A DNA stretch of 64,000 bases from Streptomyces avermitilis MA-4680 = NBRC 14893. GTDB lineage: Bacteria; Actinomycetota; Actinomycetes; Streptomycetales; Streptomycetaceae. The stretch is taken from the NCBI RefSeq assembly GCF_000009765.2, contig NC_003155.5, forward strand, positions 8,432,001-8,496,000, in the 5' to 3' direction. A model generated the notes under the pieces. That model searched no databases. It saw nothing but the letters and a program-made list of their open reading frames with translations, and was not told the DNA's origin. The stretch's first letter is position 1. Every line of letters starts with the position of its first letter. The position numbers were made by a program, and so were the translations under genes. Below are positions 61,375 through 64,000 of the stretch, one piece after another.

Positions 61375-61614
61375 TCAGCCGGCCGTCGTCCCGCTGCTGT
61401 GGGCGATGCAGGCCACGTCGATGCGGTCGGCGAGCTTGGCGAGTTCGATGGTGAGCGTCGCCACCGTGTCCTCGTCCAGCCCGTCCTGACCGGCCTCCAC
61501 CAGATGCAGCCACCGGCCGCCCACCGTGCGCAGCAGCTTGCTGACGTCGGCGGCCGAGACCTGCAACGTGCCGCGGTCGTCGACGATCAGAGGCAGGGTC
61601 ACTTCGCGGTTCAC
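61375..61614 (-). CDS. DUF6213 family protein, 79 aa
   Basis: GTG 61614 (MNREVTLPLIVDDRGTLQVS) starts a small soluble protein of 79 residues with the family segment AADVSKLLRTVGGRWLHLVEAGQDGLDEDTV and a helical C-terminus (TIELAKLADRIDVACIAH). The open frame upstream overlaps the aldehyde dehydrogenase end and is not used. The function is unknown. The stop is at 61375, convergent with the TenA-like gene. Confidence 0.75.
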   Translation of the reverse strand: MNREVTLPLIVDDRGTLQVSAADVSKLLRTVGGRWLHLVEAGQDGLDEDTVATLTIELAKLADRIDVACIAHSSGTTAG

Positions 61615-61639
61615 AGAGGGGATCGTAGCCGCGGAACGC

Positions 61640-63034
61640 TCACGCTCCGTGCCATACGGTGGTGATGTTGCAGAACTCGCGGATTCCGTGTCCGGACAGC
61701 TCACGACCGTAACCCGACCGCTTGACCCCGCCGAAGGGGAACGCGGGATGGGATGCCGTCATCCCGTTGACGAACACGCCACCGGCCTCCAGGTCGCGTA
61801 CGAACCGGTCGACCTCGGCGTCCTCGCGCGTCCAGACGTTGGAACTCAGTCCGAACGGCGTGTCGTTGGCGATGGCCACCGCCTCGTCGAGATCGGCCGC
61901 CCGGTAGAGCGTGGCGACCGGGCCGAACGCCTCCTCGAGGTGGATGCGCATCTCGGGGGTGATGTCGGTGAGGACGGTCGGCGCGTAGTAGTAGCCGCGC
62001 TCCGTGTACCCCTCGGGGCGCTCGCCGCCGCACAGCACCGTCGCGCCGTTCTCGACCGCGTCGTCGACCAGCTCCTCCAGATCGGTGCGGCCCTGCTCGG
62101 TGGAGAGCGGCCCGACCTCCGTGTCCTCGTCCAGCGGGTCGCCGACCTTCAGCGCCGCCATGCCCGCCGTGAAGCGCTCGGCGAAGGCGTCGAACACGTC
62201 CGTGTGCACGATGAACCGCTTCGCGGCGATGCACGACTGCCCGTTGTTCTGGACCCGCGCGGTCACCGCGGTCTTCGCGGCCCGGTCGATGTCGGCGGAC
62301 GGCATCACGACGAACGGGTCGCTGCCGCCGAGCTCCAGGACCGTCTTCTTGACCTGGTCCCCGGCGACCGAGGCCACGGCCCGGCCGGCCGGTTCGCTGC
62401 CGGTCAGCGTGGCCGCCCGGACGCGCGGGTCGCGCAGGATGCCCTCGACGGCGCCGGAGCCGATGAGCAGCGTCTGGAAGCAGCCGTCGGGGAAGCCGGC
62501 CCGGCGGAACAGGTCCTCCAGGTAGAGGGCGGTCTGCGGGACGTTCGAGGAGTGCTTGAGCAGGCCCACGTTGCCCGCCATCAGCGCGGGCGCGGCGAAC
62601 CGGACCACCTGCCACAGGGGGAAGTTCCACGGCATCACGGCCAGCACCGGGCCCAGCGGCCGATAGCGGACCAGGGCGCGCGAGGCCCCGGAGTCCTTCA
62701 CATCGGAATCGGCCGGTTCCTCGTCCGCGAGCAGCTCCTCGGCGTGGTCGGCATACCAGTGCATCGCCTTCGCGCACTTCGCGGCCTCGGCGCGGGCCTG
62801 CTTGACCGGCTTGCCCATCTCGGTCGTCATCACCCGGGCGATGTCCCGCTGGTCCTCGTCGAGCAGGTCCGCCGCCCTGTGCAGCAGCCGCGCCCGCTCG
62901 GCGAACGTGGTCGTGCGATGGGTCCGGAACGCGCTCTGTGCCGCCGCGAGCCTGCGCTCGATCGCCTCGGCGTCCAGGGCTTCGTACGTCTTGAGCGTCT
63001 CGCCGGTCGCCGGGTTCACCGTCGCGATGGGCAT
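61640..63034 (-). CDS. NAD(P)-dependent aldehyde dehydrogenase (succinate-semialdehyde type)
   Basis: This 464-residue ALDH starts MPIATVNPATGETLKTYEAL. The general base is Glu in VLELGGSDPFVV and the nucleophile Cys in NNGQSCIAAKRFIVH, with the cofactor loop MPWNFPLWQVVRFAAPALMAG. The overall pattern fits GabD/succinate-semialdehyde dehydrogenase but substrate choice is not assured. It stands alone between a NUDIX gene and DUF6213. A role in gamma-aminobutyrate or aldehyde detoxification is possible. Confidence 0.92.
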   Translation of the reverse strand: MPIATVNPATGETLKTYEALDAEAIERRLAAAQSAFRTHRTTTFAERARLLHRAADLLDEDQRDIARVMTTEMGKPVKQARAEAAKCAKAMHWYADHAEELLADEEPADSDVKDSGASRALVRYRPLGPVLAVMPWNFPLWQVVRFAAPALMAGNVGLLKHSSNVPQTALYLEDLFRRAGFPDGCFQTLLIGSGAVEGILRDPRVRAATLTGSEPAGRAVASVAGDQVKKTVLELGGSDPFVVMPSADIDRAAKTAVTARVQNNGQSCIAAKRFIVHTDVFDAFAERFTAGMAALKVGDPLDEDTEVGPLSTEQGRTDLEELVDDAVENGATVLCGGERPEGYTERGYYYAPTVLTDITPEMRIHLEEAFGPVATLYRAADLDEAVAIANDTPFGLSSNVWTREDAEVDRFVRDLEAGGVFVNGMTASHPAFPFGGVKRSGYGRELSGHGIREFCNITTVWHGA

Positions 63035-63107
63035 GGCCGACCTCCTGATGCGGGCTGTCCTTCGACCCTCCCGCGCGGCGCGGGGCGGCGCAACGCGAAG
63101 GGTGCTC

Positions 63108-63572
63108 TCAGCCCGAGTGCTCCGCCAGCCGGTCGAGAAACCCCGTCTGCCCCTTCACGATCACGGCGCGCGCCCGGTCCAGGCCGAACCACTCCACCCG
63201 GTCCAGCTCGGGGAACTCCTGACTTCGGCCCGACTTCGGCGGCCACTCCATCGTGAAGGTGCCGGGCACCACGGTCGCCGGGTCGAGGTCCGCCTCGATC
63301 GCCCACGCGGTGACGATCTTGCCGTTCGCCTGCCGGACCTCGCCGAGCGGCACGGCCTGCCCGTCGGGCGGCGCGAGCCCCAGCTCCTCCTGGAACTCCC
63401 GGCGCGCGGCGTCCCAGGCCGGCTCGTCGGGCTCGTACTCGCCCTTCGGGACGGACCACGCCCCGGCGTCACGGCGGGCGAAGAACGGGCCGCCCATATG
63501 GCCGAGCAACACCTCGATACCGTCGTCGGTGTGCCGGAACAACAGCAGCCCCGCGCTGCGCTTCCCGCTCAC
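63108..63572 (-). CDS. NUDIX hydrolase
   Basis: GTG 63572 overlaps the ligase stop (GTGA). The 154-residue protein has a complete NUDIX box: G-x5-E-x7-REFQEELG beginning at [11 protein letters not shown], which binds Mg2+ and hydrolyses nucleoside-diphosphate-linked substrates. The N-terminal [23 protein letters not shown] is typical. Translational coupling to a DNA ligase gene suggests nucleotide-pool or repair duty, an inference. Downstream, aldehyde dehydrogenase is 73 bp away. Confidence 0.92.
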   Translation of the reverse strand: MSGKRSAGLLLFRHTDDGIEVLLGHMGGPFFARRDAGAWSVPKGEYEPDEPAWDAARREFQEELGLAPPDGQAVPLGEVRQANGKIVTAWAIEADLDPATVVPGTFTMEWPPKSGRSQEFPELDRVEWFGLDRARAVIVKGQTGFLDRLAEHSG

Positions 63573-64000
63573 CGGGTCACCTCCGGGTGCGCGGCGAGCA
63601 AGGTCTCGACCGTGTCGGCCTCGGCCGGGGTCTTGTCCTCGCGGTACCGGACGACGCGGGCGAAGCGGAGGGTGACGCCGGCCGGGTAGCGGGTGGACTT
63701 CTGGAGACCGTCGTACGCGATCTCGACGACGAGTTCCGGCCGTACGGTCACCACGGAGCCGTTCTCCTCGACGGCCAGCTCCGTCAGCCGCTCGGTCTGC
63801 CAGGTCAGCATCGCGTCGGTCATGCCCTTGAACGTCTTGCCGAGCATCGCGAAGGACCCGTCCGCGGCGCGCGCCCCGAGGTGCAGGTTGGACAGCTTGC
63901 CGGTGCGCCGCCCGTGGCCCCACTCGGCCGCGAGCACCACCAGGTCGAGGGTGTGCACGGGCTTGACCTTCAGCCAGGAGGCGCCGCGCCGGCCCGCGCT
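63569..64000 (-). CDS. ATP-dependent DNA ligase, C-terminal fragment cut by window
   Basis: The frame is open to the window edge (first residues read [14 protein letters not shown]), so only the last 143 residues are seen. WLKVKP is nucleotidyltransferase motif V. An OB-fold follows with [24 protein letters not shown] and [24 protein letters not shown], the motif VI region. Such actinobacterial ligases (LigB/LigC types) join nicks in repair. The stop overlaps the NUDIX start by 4 bp. Confidence 0.9.
   Translation of the reverse strand, partial: SAGRRGASWLKVKPVHTLDLVVLAAEWGHGRRTGKLSNLHLGARAADGSFAMLGKTFKGMTDAMLTWQTERLTELAVEENGSVVTVRPELVVEIAYDGLQKSTRYPAGVTLRFARVVRYREDKTPAEADTVETLLAAHPEVTR

Overview
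The window is chromosomal DNA from a Streptomyces-type actinomycete. The support is very high G+C with strong third-position G/C bias, frequent GTG and TTG starts, many ATGA or GTGA stop/start overlaps, and gene families typical of the genus: DUF397/XRE/ATPase trio, LytTR and NarL two-component systems, MurT-GatD, RppA-P450-cupin, Tap peptidase and CNNM pairs. From memory (not checked here) the gene order resembles the S. coelicolor region around SCO1202-SCO1260, read in reverse. I see no IS element, prophage, rRNA, tRNA or CRISPR array, so this looks like core-chromosome sequence with small accessory inserts.

Layout. 0-6.3 kb: 5'-truncated GntR regulator, ROK regulator, NarL-type response regulator with its sensor kinase, a divergent two-gene ABC exporter, and a small conserved protein. 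6.3-9.8 kb: mug glycosylase, purB, a DUF4326 protein, an SGNH hydrolase and a patch of ~40-bp repeats. 9.8-17.3 kb: two overlapping CNNM/CBS membrane proteins, a GNAT acetyltransferase, an F420-type oxidoreductase, and a MacB/FtsX-like exporter. 17.5-22 kb: an RHH antitoxin with a degenerate Fic-like toxin, a methyltransferase, a secreted lipase, and a LuxR regulator without an ATPase domain. 22-26.5 kb: biotin genes bioB-bioA-bioD, with bioF divergent. 26.5-31.1 kb: a frameshifted DUF397 gene with XRE and HATPase partners, DUF6328, an NlpC/P60 hydrolase behind a likely c-di-AMP riboswitch, and an extra ClpP behind a candidate ClgR box. 31.3-37 kb: orphan Phd antitoxin, about 0.9 kb without genes, then the urease operon ureABCFGD with a candidate GlnR site. 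37-42.3 kb: Tap aminopeptidase, an acyltransferase, and an ornithine aminotransferase/dimethylargininase pair with an AsnC regulator. 42.4-46.5 kb: a LytTR regulator, small membrane partner, acetate-type symporter and LytS-type kinase in one tight operon. 46.5-50.4 kb: a lipoprotein with a PASTA domain and a Ser/Thr kinase whose membrane and extracellular part lies in another reading frame. 50.5-57.6 kb: CtaG-like protein, pfkA, gatD-murT, def, TetR regulator and acyl-CoA dehydrogenase. 57.7-64 kb: the tetrahydroxynaphthalene/flaviolin operon (rppA, CYP158-type P450, cupin), a TenA-like protein, DUF6213, an aldehyde dehydrogenase, a NUDIX hydrolase and a 3'-terminal fragment of an ATP-dependent DNA ligase.

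How the genes work together. Urease with GlnR, and RocD/DdaH with AsnC, point to recovery of nitrogen from urea, arginine derivatives and ornithine. BioB/A/D/F make biotin from pimeloyl thioester. MurT-GatD amidates lipid II, and the c-di-AMP-controlled NlpC/P60 enzyme trims the wall. RppA, the P450 and the cupin turn malonyl-CoA into tetrahydroxynaphthalene, flaviolin and coupled pigments. The most unusual items are the two frame-broken genes (DUF397; the kinase/septum-formation protein), the likely CTG start of mug inside the purB stop, the symporter operon enclosed by its own two-component system, and the Fic-like toxin lacking the canonical motif.
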